The notes under the pieces: model-generated
Seen by the model: the letters and a program-made list of their open reading frames with translations, nothing else
What the model was told of the DNA's origin: nothing
Database searches by the model: none
DNA from: Sphingomonas swuensis
Lineage (GTDB): Bacteria; Pseudomonadota; Alphaproteobacteria; Sphingomonadales; Sphingomonadaceae
Reading direction: 5' to 3'
Assembly (NCBI RefSeq): GCF_039538045.1
Contig: NZ_BAABBQ010000001.1
Coordinates: 1,944,001 to 2,008,000 of the forward strand
DNA length: 64,000 nucleotides
Program-made: the position numbers and the translations under genes
Shown: positions 27,493 through 37,994 of the stretch, piece by piece
Numbering within the stretch: position 1 is the first letter of the stretch
How the letters are laid out: every line of letters begins with the position of its first letter

Positions 27493-28338
27493 TCAGTCCG
27501 GCATCACCCAGCGCACCGACTGGAAGGCCAGCGCCGGCATCGGCTTCCCGTCCTTGCCCAGCGCCGGCTCGTAGCGCCCGCGCTGGATCAGCCCGCGACA
27601 GGTCGCGCTGTCGAGCAGGTCGAACCCGCTCGAATAGCGGATCTTGCAATCCGTCACCCGGCCCTTCTCGTTGATGCTGAGCCGGGTCCGGACGTCGCCC
27701 TGCTGGCGAAGGATCATCGCCACCGTCGGATAGTCTGTATAGTTGAACAGCCGCCCCGCCGGCACCTTGAGCGTCGGCCAGCGGGTCACCTCGGCCTGCA
27801 CCGCCTTGCTCATCCCCCAGCTCTCGAGCAGGCCGCGATTGCACTCGCGAAGCAGCACGTCGATCTTGGCCATGCCCGTCAGCGGGAAGCGGCCGGTCAG
27901 CGCCTTGCTCTCGATCCCGACCTCACCGAGCGTCGCGAGCGGCGGCGCCGAGGGAAGCGTGTCGGCGCTCCAGCCGGCGACGAACAACTGCCCTTCCTTG
28001 GCCGACGGGGCGCTGCTGACGAACTTGCTGATCGCCTTCCCGTCCGCGGTCACCTTGGCCTCGCTCCAGCCGAAGACCGGCTTGGCGCTCGCGGCTAGCG
28101 GCACCCGGAAAAGCAGGCGCGCACCGTCGTTGGCGGGATCGGGCTCGAGCGCCACCAGAACCTTGCGTTCGCCCAGCGCATATTCGCGCATCGCGACGCA
28201 GCGCTGCTCGCCGAAGTCGACCTGCCAGCCCGATGTCGGTTTCGCGAGGTTCGGCTCTTCGGGTGCTGTTGGTGGTGCCAGACCCGCCAACATCGCGCCC
28301 GCCGCGGCGCCCGCCGCAATCTTCCACGCCCCCGTCAT
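27493..28338 (-). CDS. Secreted TonB-C-terminal-domain protein (paralogue B)
   Basis: A 281-residue paralogue of the gene after it. A signal-like segment is followed by the shared WQVDFGEQRCVAMREYALGE block and a TonB-like C-terminal domain with YPTVAMILRQQGDVRTRL and DCKIRYSSGFD. The final WVMPD matches the other gene's WVIPR. The two genes are 35 nt apart in tandem, so an ancient duplication is likely. GAGGACGAG lies before the ATG. The role is unknown. Cysteines at matching places (QRCVAM, RECNRG, DCKI, TCRG) may form disulfides. Confidence 0.78.
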   Translation of the reverse strand: MTGAWKIAAGAAAGAMLAGLAPPTAPEEPNLAKPTSGWQVDFGEQRCVAMREYALGERKVLVALEPDPANDGARLLFRVPLAASAKPVFGWSEAKVTADGKAISKFVSSAPSAKEGQLFVAGWSADTLPSAPPLATLGEVGIESKALTGRFPLTGMAKIDVLLRECNRGLLESWGMSKAVQAEVTRWPTLKVPAGRLFNYTDYPTVAMILRQQGDVRTRLSINEKGRVTDCKIRYSSGFDLLDSATCRGLIQRGRYEPALGKDGKPMPALAFQSVRWVMPD

Positions 28339-28444
28339 CTCGTCCTCGCAACGCCACCCTGAACATCGGGGAGCCTAGCAGCGCGTCCCGGTCAGTCCAC
28401 CCCGTTCAGGCTGCAGTCGCGTGACCCCCGCTAGGACCCGCGTC

Positions 28445-29092
28445 ATGCGCTTCCTCCTCGCTCTTGCCTCCCTTGCCGCGACCACCCCGCTCGTCGCCGC
28501 GCCTCCGCCCGCCTCGGCCTGGACCGTCGGTCCGATCGTCCGCGGCCAAAGCGTCTCGCGCGGGCTCCCGCTGCGGCCCCGCGCCGTCGCCGGGCGCGCC
28601 ATCTCGGTCGAGATCCCCGGTCGCCCGGGCAGCCTCCACGGCCTCACCGTCGCTCCGCAGGCGCTCGGCCGGGCGAGCCTCGCCGGCGCCCGCCGCCTCG
28701 TCATCCGCTATCGCATCGAGGCCGCGCCCGGGGTCCGCGTCTATCCCGTGACCGACCCGCGCCTTCCCCCGCTCGCCACCCTCTACCTCCAGCGCGCCGG
28801 GGACGACTGGAGCGCGCGCGGGCCGTTCGAGACCTTCCGCTGGTATGCGAGCTTCGCCACCCAGACCCTCGACGCCAGCAACCCGGGCGAGCGGACCATC
28901 GTCGCCCCGCTCACCGCCGACTGGACCGCGATCATGACCTCGCGCGCCCGCTCGAGCCCCGCCGCCTTCCGCGCAGCCCTCGCCCAGCCCTTCGCGGTCG
29001 GACTGGTGCTCGGCGGCGGCGACGGGCTCGGCCACGGCATCGCCGCCACCGGCCCCGCGCGCCTCGTCGTCACCGACTTCCGGGTCGAATAA
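28445..29092 (+). CDS. Secreted protein of unknown function
   Basis: A 215-residue product with a signal peptide (MRFLLALASLAATTPLVAA). The mature part is Arg/Pro-rich and predicted beta-rich, with EIPGRPGSLHGLTV, LVIRYRIEA and a terminal LVVTDFRVE. It lacks Cys. I cannot name a family, although the pattern resembles single-domain carbohydrate-binding-like proteins. AGGA lies 9 nt before the ATG, and CTAGG lies 12 nt before it as a possible -10 box. It is divergent from the TonB pair. Confidence 0.7.
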   Translation: MRFLLALASLAATTPLVAAPPPASAWTVGPIVRGQSVSRGLPLRPRAVAGRAISVEIPGRPGSLHGLTVAPQALGRASLAGARRLVIRYRIEAAPGVRVYPVTDPRLPPLATLYLQRAGDDWSARGPFETFRWYASFATQTLDASNPGERTIVAPLTADWTAIMTSRARSSPAAFRAALAQPFAVGLVLGGGDGLGHGIAATGPARLVVTDFRVE

Positions 29093-29167
29093 CGACCCTT
29101 CACCGCGAGGGAACGCTCGACCGCCTGCCGCTTTGGTACCGGGCACTTGCCCGAGGGAGCCCGAGCC

Positions 29168-29695
29168 ATGGCCTACGACCGCTACGACGACGACCTGCAC
29201 GACCGCGATCGCGATCGCGATCGTATCCGCGACGAACGTCACCGCGACCATCGTCCCGCCGGGCGCGGCTTCTTCGGCGCCCGCGACCGCGACGACCGCG
29301 AACGCCATCACGACGAGCCCCGCCGCCGTTACGGCCGCGACGACAGCAGCCGCGTCGCCGTCCCGACCGACGAGACCCGCGACCTCATCGCCTCCAACAA
29401 GGTCGAGGGCACCCCAGTCTACGGCCGCGACGACCAGCGCCTCGGCAGCATCAAGACGCTGATGATCGACAAGGTCCGCGGCCAGGTCCGCTACGCCGTG
29501 CTGAGTCACGCCACCGGCTTCCTCGGCCTCGACGAGCGCTACTTCCCCGTCCAGTGGGACGACCTCCGCTACGACGAGCGCCGCCAGGGCTACCGCGTCG
29601 ATTTTACCGGCGAGGACGTCCGCTACACCCTCGACAAGCGCGAACGCGAACACAGCCGCGACCTCGATCGCAACGGACGCCGCGACCGCTACTGA
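29168..29695 (+). CDS. PRC-barrel domain protein with Arg/Asp-rich N-terminus
   Basis: A 175-residue cytoplasmic protein. The first 65 or so residues are almost pure Asp, Arg and His (DRDRDRDRIRDERHRDH), likely disordered. Residues about 80-155 form a PRC-barrel domain (VEGTPVYGRDDQRLGSIK, then YAVLSHATGFLGLDERY). Such domains bind RNA or protein partners and occur in stress proteins and photosynthetic reaction-centre H subunits. GAGGGAG lies before the ATG. The C-terminus returns to a charged tail. Confidence 0.78.
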   Translation: MAYDRYDDDLHDRDRDRDRIRDERHRDHRPAGRGFFGARDRDDRERHHDEPRRRYGRDDSSRVAVPTDETRDLIASNKVEGTPVYGRDDQRLGSIKTLMIDKVRGQVRYAVLSHATGFLGLDERYFPVQWDDLRYDERRQGYRVDFTGEDVRYTLDKREREHSRDLDRNGRRDRY

Positions 29696-29719
29696 GCCTT
29701 TGGCACCCCGCCCGCGCGT

Positions 29720-29943
29720 GGGAGGGGCCCCTGCCTTCTCCCTTCACCCTCGCGGGAGGGGATGGCGGAGGGCCTGTCACGAAGCGCCCCCATCCTCGTT
29801 CGTCCTGAGCGAGGTCGAAGGACGCTGCCACGATCCATCACGCCTTCGCCTAACCCCCCTCACCTTCTTGCCTTTTTACCCTTCGCTACCCACTTCGCGC
29901 ACTCGCGCCCACGCATCGCTCGTCCCGAGTGCAGTCGAGGGAT
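29720..29943. repeat. Cluster of dispersed intergenic repeats before uvrA
   Basis: This 282-nt gap (29696-29977) has no gene. It holds CTTCTCCCTTCACCCTCGCG followed by GGGAGGGGATGGCGGAGGG at 29735-29772, similar in wording to the element at 12094. It also holds two diverged copies of an inverted motif: CGTTCGTCCTGAGCG-AGGTCGAAGGACG (about 29797-29824) and TCGTCCCGAGTGCAGTCGAGGGA (about 29920-29942). They look like copies of common bacterial palindromic repeats. Confidence 0.55.
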
Positions 29944-29951
29944 TGCCTCCA

Positions 29952-29966
29952 GAACAGAAGCGGAAC
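29952..29966 (+). promoter_or_regulatory. LexA box of uvrA
   Basis: GAAC-N7-GAAC at 29952-29955 and 29963-29966, i.e. GTTC-N7-GTTC on the other strand, ending 11 nt before the uvrA ATG. It has the same spacing as the lexA boxes, which supports SOS control of uvrA. Confidence 0.85.
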
Positions 29967-29977
29967 ATACCACACCC

Positions 29978-33040
<3,063 letters not shown>

Positions 33041-33069
33041 GGCTCAGTTTTGAAGTTCTCTGATGAAAC

Positions 33070-34854
33070 TTAGAGTTCCTTAAATACCGCCGTCACTAGT
33101 TCGTTGGAAAATTCCGACTCTTTCTGATTAGCAGTTAGATGGCGCTGCACAATTGCCCAGTCGAAACCGATCTCAGCTATAACTTGGTCTAGGTCTGCAT
33201 CGCATGGAGATTTCGATCCCACTCGTATTATGTTGAGGACTGCACTTCTAAAATACTCTAGCGTATTTTGCACGAGAGATTCCGTGTACGGTGGGTTCTC
33301 TCCTGCATGCACTAACGTATTGCGAGTTCTATATATGCGGTTCAGGTGCCACTCAACTCGACTTGCGTGCCCCTGTACGGTCTTTAGCGCTTCCCTTGGC
33401 GTCCGGTACTGACCTTGCACCCTTCCAAGACGATGACGAAGTAAAGGATTTTCACCGAGCAAACCTATCACCTCCATTCGCAATGCCTCGTGCTCTGGTA
33501 AAAGCATCAGCTTCGCAAACAAGGTATGAGAAGTGCCAGTAGTCTCGATCTTAAGTTTTCTGACAATGGCTTGAAAGCTCTTTGGATAGGTTACAGTTAT
33601 TTGATCGTGGAGAGCTGCAAAAATACGACGATGATAACGTACTACAACGAGCGGCACCAGAAGCTTCAGAAAGTGACTGATACGTGAGTCAAAGTCGGGC
33701 GGGTCCCCTAACAGTATCTCGATCGTAGACCACAGTGATATGAGACTCACTTCGTCTTGGCGACTTTCAGATATAACGTTCGCTGTAGCCATCGCCCTAG
33801 CAATTCTTTCGCGCGAAGACTCTGAAAAAGACTTTTGTAGATTGCTAATTATCTTCTGTGAACTTCTTCGGCTGTGTCCAGAAACAATAGAGTCAACCTT
33901 TTTCACTCCTGGCACATCGTGGTACATCCGCAAAGCGGTACCTGATCGCGCCGACTTTGCGAGATAGACATAGCTAAAGTCACTATGTCGATTTTCTTCT
34001 TGCTCAACTTGTAAGACCGTGATCGCTTTGGCCTGATCGAGAGCCAAGAATGCTTGAACTGTTGCACTAAAAGGATCCGCCGCGGCAACTTCTGATTGTG
34101 CAATCACCATGTCTGCGGGGCGAACTTCTCCCCAATCTTTGATCTGCTTCTTCGCATGTTCAGGCAGCTGTTCTTCTTCAACAATACTCCAGTCCGAGTC
34201 GACTTTAAGTATGTCAGCCAATGGTCGATTTACGAGATAAATCACCTTGAATTTCTTTTTTGTAAGAGAAAACTGCCGAGTAAATTGTTTTACAACATCC
34301 CAAGCATTTTCAGTTATCTCTTTAGTAAGCAGCTGGTCCTCAACGCAATCAATCAAAAAGTTCCTGTCAAATCCGCTGCTGATGAGGTTGCTTACTAGGA
34401 AGCCGGTCGTATTCAGAATTACGTGCTTCCTTCCGCCGACGCGGATCTCATCTAGCAGAATACCGGTAAGTACTTCACGGTATTTATTCGTAAGTTTATT
34501 CAGAAGAGAAGTTGAAGCATATAGTACATCATGAGGTTTTATCTTCTGCCCTTTAGAAATCTCGATGAAGTGCATCACTTGTGGTCGAGATATAGCGAGA
34601 GCTGCTTCGTCATTCTCTAGAGACCACGCGAGTTCGGCGACGACGGGTGGCAGAACCACTTCCTTCATCCGCTTCCCTAATACGGCGTTCGAGACCTGAA
34701 TGGCTTCTTGAAGGCGGCCAAGTGTGTCGAGAGAGTACGACCTAAAGCCTTCAAAGCTTCCCTGATTGAGAAAACCGTGAATGGCTTGCGCGAAGAACAC
34801 AGCATTTTCGTGTTCGGGCGTGTTTGGCCACGCATTTATGGGAGGAGAAAGCAA
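33070..34854 (-). CDS. HEPN-domain protein, candidate single-gene defence effector
   Basis: I do not recognise the 594-residue protein as a whole. Its C-terminal part (about 360-530) is all-helical and carries LWSTIEILL (374-382) and the motif RIYR-T-RNTLVHAG, with R511-N-T-L-V-H516 (codons at 33307-33324). This is the R-polar-x3-H active-site motif of HEPN ribonucleases, in the context typical of ApeA-like HEPN domains. The N-terminal 350 residues are not recognised and may sense the trigger. The gene has much lower GC than its neighbours and uses AGA/ATA/TTA codons. The start is TTG with GAGG 6 nt upstream. It is alone in an AT-rich island. Confidence 0.75.
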   Translation of the reverse strand: MLSPPINAWPNTPEHENAVFFAQAIHGFLNQGSFEGFRSYSLDTLGRLQEAIQVSNAVLGKRMKEVVLPPVVAELAWSLENDEAALAISRPQVMHFIEISKGQKIKPHDVLYASTSLLNKLTNKYREVLTGILLDEIRVGGRKHVILNTTGFLVSNLISSGFDRNFLIDCVEDQLLTKEITENAWDVVKQFTRQFSLTKKKFKVIYLVNRPLADILKVDSDWSIVEEEQLPEHAKKQIKDWGEVRPADMVIAQSEVAAADPFSATVQAFLALDQAKAITVLQVEQEENRHSDFSYVYLAKSARSGTALRMYHDVPGVKKVDSIVSGHSRRSSQKIISNLQKSFSESSRERIARAMATANVISESRQDEVSLISLWSTIEILLGDPPDFDSRISHFLKLLVPLVVVRYHRRIFAALHDQITVTYPKSFQAIVRKLKIETTGTSHTLFAKLMLLPEHEALRMEVIGLLGENPLLRHRLGRVQGQYRTPREALKTVQGHASRVEWHLNRIYRTRNTLVHAGENPPYTESLVQNTLEYFRSAVLNIIRVGSKSPCDADLDQVIAEIGFDWAIVQRHLTANQKESEFSNELVTAVFKEL

Positions 34855-35172
34855 GAATTACCTCTAGCCAGCGCAGTCGCAATATCGGCTCCGTTCCAAA
34901 TAAATTGGAGGGGCCAAGAGCGACAATTGCAAAACCCGGCCGAAAGGTACCAGAGGGTCGGTAGACGTTGTCAAGTAGAGTTCACATGTCGTACCAAGCT
35001 TCTTCGGGTTGAGTGTTGGATCGCCGTCTGCTTTGAAGGAGAAGAATGAGCAGAAAGCAGAGTTCGCAACCGACCAACCTTCGCACTTAAGACTTCGGAT
35101 CGTGCCAGCAGCGACGGCATTGGCTGGCTAGTTTCGTGGCTCATCCGGCCGTCTCCCCGGTGGCTGCGCGGG
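34855..35172. other. AT-rich upstream region of the HEPN gene, no gene seen
   Basis: A 318-nt stretch with no convincing gene. Low GC continues to about 35135, where the sequence becomes GC-rich within a few bases. A perfect TTGACA lies at 34974-34969 on the minus strand, but the best -10 (TACCTT) is 19 nt on, so a promoter is only possible. A 57-codon ORF at 34971-35144 on the minus strand has no recognisable features. No direct repeats or att-like ends were seen. Confidence 0.45.
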
Positions 35173-35937
35173 TCACCCGCGCTCGGCGCGCACCCCAAAC
35201 GTCTGCTTCACACCCGCCCCGGCCATCACCCGCGCCACCACCTGCGCCAGTTCCGCCGGGCCGTCGCCCGCAAACACCTCGCCATAGCCGATGCCCGCGC
35301 GGCGCAGCGCCTCGCGCTTGACGGCGTCGCGGGCGGCCGACGCACCTTGGTGGTGGCCCTGCCCCTGATATTCGATCGCCATCCGCGGCTGCTGATGGCC
35401 GTCGACCAGCAGGAAGTCGACGCGCTTGGCATTGATCGTGTTGAACGCCTCGACACTGTCGGCGTCGAGCACCTCGCCGAGGCTCACCTGGCTCCACACC
35501 CGCCAGCCGGGCTCCAGCTCGGCGACGATCGGCTCCAGCGCCGCGAGCACCCGCGCCTCGCCCTTGTTCAGGAGCCGCTTGGCCTTGAACGCGCTCTGCT
35601 CGACGATCCGCAGCTGGTCCGCCGCGTCGGGCACCCGGCTCGCGCCCTCGCCCAGCGGCCGCCGGGTCTCCATGCTGGTGACGTTCGAGCCTTCCGCGGC
35701 AGCGCCCCACGGCCCATGCCACCCCGGCGGCGGCCCCTTGCGCGGTCGCTGAGTCCACTCGCCGCGCCGCATCTTGCGCAGCTTCCACGCCTCGCGGTCA
35801 TGCTCGCGCTTCATCCGCCCGCCGACGTCGAGCAGCTTCAGCACGCCGATCAGCACCAGCCCGAAGACGATGAAGGGCACCAGCTGCACGAACAGGGGCG
35901 AACCCCCGCGCAGCGAATCAACAAAAGACGCGTCCAT
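35173..35937 (-). CDS. DUF2726-type protein with N-terminal membrane anchor
   Basis: A 254-residue protein. Residues about 14-36 are one transmembrane segment (LFVQLVPFIVFGLVLIGVLK). A charged linker leads to a DUF2726 domain (about 115-245): RLLNKGEARVLAALEPI, then RVDFLLVD and AIEYQGQGH, then RDAVKREALRRAGI. This has the layout of PD-(D/E)xK nucleases (D, then E-x-Q), so it may cleave or bind nucleic acid near the membrane. AGGAGG is 4 nt before the ATG at 35937. It is the first GC-rich gene beyond the HEPN island. Confidence 0.78.
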   Translation of the reverse strand: MDASFVDSLRGGSPLFVQLVPFIVFGLVLIGVLKLLDVGGRMKREHDREAWKLRKMRRGEWTQRPRKGPPPGWHGPWGAAAEGSNVTSMETRRPLGEGASRVPDAADQLRIVEQSAFKAKRLLNKGEARVLAALEPIVAELEPGWRVWSQVSLGEVLDADSVEAFNTINAKRVDFLLVDGHQQPRMAIEYQGQGHHQGASAARDAVKREALRRAGIGYGEVFAGDGPAELAQVVARVMAGAGVKQTFGVRAERG

Positions 35938-36052
35938 GCCGCCTCCTGCCATGCCCGCCTTACCAGCGGGTTGATGGTCGACTTTCGGCACCATCGTGCC
36001 ACTGTGCCAATGCCCAGTCGATAAACCCGATCAATAACCGAGGAGCGTATCG

Positions 36053-36367
36053 ATGGATGTTCAGGAGAAGTTTCTCACCGCCAAGGCGCGGATGCAGCCG
36101 GTCTCGCCGACGACTCTGAAGGTCGAGGGTACGGTCATGGCCCATAGCGCCGACGCGACGGTGAAGGCGCATGAAGACCATAGCGACTTCAACCCCACCA
36201 TTTTCGGCGTCATCCTCGAGGTGACCGAAGGCTCCGGTCGGATGAAGGGCCATCCCCATCGCTGGCACGCCGAATTCGGCGTCGACGATCCCGACAAATA
36301 TGTGAAGGTCCATGTCCGCGGCGGCACCGAGAAAGTCTATGTCGACATCCTCAAGGACCGCGACTGA
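36053..36367 (+). CDS. Small conserved-looking protein of unknown function
   Basis: A 104-residue soluble protein without signal peptide or Cys. It has a start GAGGAG 7 nt before the ATG and is followed by a strong hairpin, so it looks expressed as one unit. The His-rich stretch AHEDHSDFNP and KGHPHRWHAEFG is notable and could bind metal. I do not recognise a family. It is divergent from the DUF2726 gene. Confidence 0.65.
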   Translation: MDVQEKFLTAKARMQPVSPTTLKVEGTVMAHSADATVKAHEDHSDFNPTIFGVILEVTEGSGRMKGHPHRWHAEFGVDDPDKYVKVHVRGGTEKVYVDILKDRD

Positions 36368-36383
36368 ACACGGCTTACAAGGG

Positions 36384-36410
36384 GGCACCCCGGACCGGGT
36401 CCGGGGTGCC
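36384..36410 (+). terminator. Hairpin after the 104-aa gene
   Basis: GGCACCCCGGAC-cgg-GTCCGGGGTGCC is a perfect 12-bp stem with a 3-nt loop, 17 nt after the stop. There is no T tract, so it may be a processing hairpin or serve the convergent gene too. Confidence 0.65.
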
Positions 36411-36445
36411 GCTTCCTGCTCGCGCCGACCGGCCTCAAAAGGACC

Positions 36446-36703
36446 TCACAACAGCCCGAGCCGCTGGCACATCTGCACGTTGACGTTCTGGCTCGACTGG
36501 TCGGGCAGGTTCGCGCACCAGTCGAGGATGAATTCGCGCGGCAGCCATTGCCCGCGCACCCAATAGACGTCGCATTCCGGATCGGGATCGTTGGTCCCGC
36601 AAGCCTGAACGTCGCCATCGTCCCCTGGCGGGCGGCGGCCGTGGTCGGCCGCGGACAGTGGCGTCGCCGCCAGGAACAGCAATGCGGTGATCAGCATCTT
36701 CAT
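36446..36703 (-). CDS. Small secreted protein (85 aa)
   Basis: A signal peptide (MKMLITALLFLAATPLSAA) precedes about 65 residues with four Cys (QACGTN, PECDVYW, DWCANLP, QMCQRLG) that could form two disulfides. GGGAG lies before the ATG at 36703. A 21-residue extension upstream is rejected because the signal peptide would no longer be N-terminal. The function is unknown. Confidence 0.65.
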   Translation of the reverse strand: MKMLITALLFLAATPLSAADHGRRPPGDDGDVQACGTNDPDPECDVYWVRGQWLPREFILDWCANLPDQSSQNVNVQMCQRLGLL

Positions 36704-36944
36704 GGTGGGGCTCCCGAGCAAGGCCGGCCAACGATCTGGCGGCGAAGGCCCGGCCATCCTGCCCACGAAGGCGCCGCAGCCGCGTTAACCATGACACCGA
36801 TGTGGTGCGGAAGCGCCTCGACTTGCTCGGTTCTGGTTCGATCGGCATTCGGCCGCGCGCCGCGCTGGCCGCCGCCCGGTGCGCGGATGCTCCCCTGCGC
36901 CCGAGGTCTTTACTAGTAGGATTTCGCCTGTTCTATCCTCGTCG

Positions 36945-37799
36945 ATGAGCAGCAACCCGCACCGCTTTCCGCTTGCCGCCGACCCCGGCGACGTCGTCCG
37001 CAGCGTCCTCGACGACCTCCTCTACCGGCTTGACTGGGACGACCGCTGGTACCCCTATGGCGACGGCCACAAGGACCGCACCCCGATCCCGCACGTCCCC
37101 GCCGACGATCCCGAGCGGGTCGCCGCGATGGATGCCGCCTCGATCGAGATCAACGCCAGGATCAGGGCCGAGGAGGCCGCCGCGCGCGAGGCGTGGGTCG
37201 CGGCGCAGCGCCGCAAGGCCGAGCCCGAGGCGGCCAGGACCCGGCTCGCCGCCGCTGCCGCCGAGCGTCCGAGGGGCGAGGACGACGACGGCGAGTGCGG
37301 GGTCTACGAGGGCGAATATGCCGCGGTCATCGCCGAGGTCCCGCCCGGAATCCGCCGCGATGGCTGGACCGCCGAGCGCCGGATCCTGTTCCTCGAGCGG
37401 GTCGCCGAGCATGGCAGCATCCTCGCCGCCGCAAGGGCCGCGGGGATGACCCGCCGCTCGGTCTACAAATTGTGCCCGCGTGCGCCGGCCTTCGCCGCAG
37501 CGCTGAACGAGGCGCTGATGGCCAATACCGTGGTCCTCGCCGACACGCTGTTCGACCGCGCGATCCACGGCCACGAGGTGCCGATCGTCCACAAGGGCGA
37601 GGTGGTCGCGACCAGGACCGTCCACCACGACCTGCTCGGCTGCTATCTGCTGCGGGTCCGCGATCCGCTGAACTATGCGCCGGTCGACGAACTCGAGCGG
37701 AGGAAGGGCCACCGCGCGCTCGAGGCCGCCGCTCCCCCGCCCGCGGCTGTGCTTCCGCCGCCACGCTCCGCGGCCACGCCGGAGGGGCCGACCCTGTGA
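36945..37799 (+). CDS. Putative helix-turn-helix DNA-binding protein
   Basis: A 284-residue soluble protein. Residues about 70-110 are a charged helical region (likely coiled coil, with many EAAAREAW repeats). Residues about 145-180 form a helix-turn-helix-like segment (ILAAARAAGMTRRSVYKLC), with a homologous layout to terminase small subunits and other HTH proteins of this group. The C-terminus is Pro/Ala-rich. No signal peptide is seen. The region upstream (36704-36944, 241 nt) holds no gene. Its stop lies inside a 22-nt direct repeat. The function is not known. Confidence 0.65.
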   Translation: MSSNPHRFPLAADPGDVVRSVLDDLLYRLDWDDRWYPYGDGHKDRTPIPHVPADDPERVAAMDAASIEINARIRAEEAAAREAWVAAQRRKAEPEAARTRLAAAAAERPRGEDDDGECGVYEGEYAAVIAEVPPGIRRDGWTAERRILFLERVAEHGSILAAARAAGMTRRSVYKLCPRAPAFAAALNEALMANTVVLADTLFDRAIHGHEVPIVHKGEVVATRTVHHDLLGCYLLRVRDPLNYAPVDELERRKGHRALEAAAPPPAAVLPPPRSAATPEGPTL

Positions 37800-37856
37800 A
37801 CTTCGGGAACTTTGCCGCCCCGCGAAAACCCCGCACCCTGTGAACTTCGAGAACTT
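37791..37856. repeat. 22-nt direct repeat (ACCCTGTGAACTTCG-GAACTT)
   Basis: ACCCTGTGAACTTCGGGAAC-TT at 37791-37812 and ACCCTGTGAACTTCGAGAAC-TT at 37835-37856 differ at one base. The first covers the stop codon of the preceding gene. The intervals between GAAC half-sites are 5 nt, not the 7 nt of a LexA box. Confidence 0.65.
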
Positions 37857-37994
37857 CGGGCCTCGTCCGGGCTGAAACTGTCGCTTTCCTGCCGCAGGCT
37901 GTTGTTTTCAGTTCATGCGACTGGCGGGGCGTTCAGCCGTTACCTCCTCAAGAAACTCGCCGGTACTGTTCCGGGCGAGACGAGGAGTATTCCC

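Noticed and set aside
34708..35049. 113-codon plus-strand ORF overlapping the HEPN 5' end
   Set aside because: It is antisense to the HEPN gene's 5' end and has no recognisable features.
33041..35140. Insertion sequence or prophage remnant as the source of the island
   Set aside because: I searched by eye for transposase, integrase, terminal inverted repeats and target duplications at both borders and found none.
34971..35144. 57-codon minus-strand ORF before the HEPN gene
   Set aside because: No ribosome binding site, no motif, and the composition crosses the island border. It may be chance.
37791..37856. LexA box in the GAACTTCGGGAAC words
   Set aside because: The half-sites are 5 nt apart. 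The box needs 7 nt as at lexA and uvrA.
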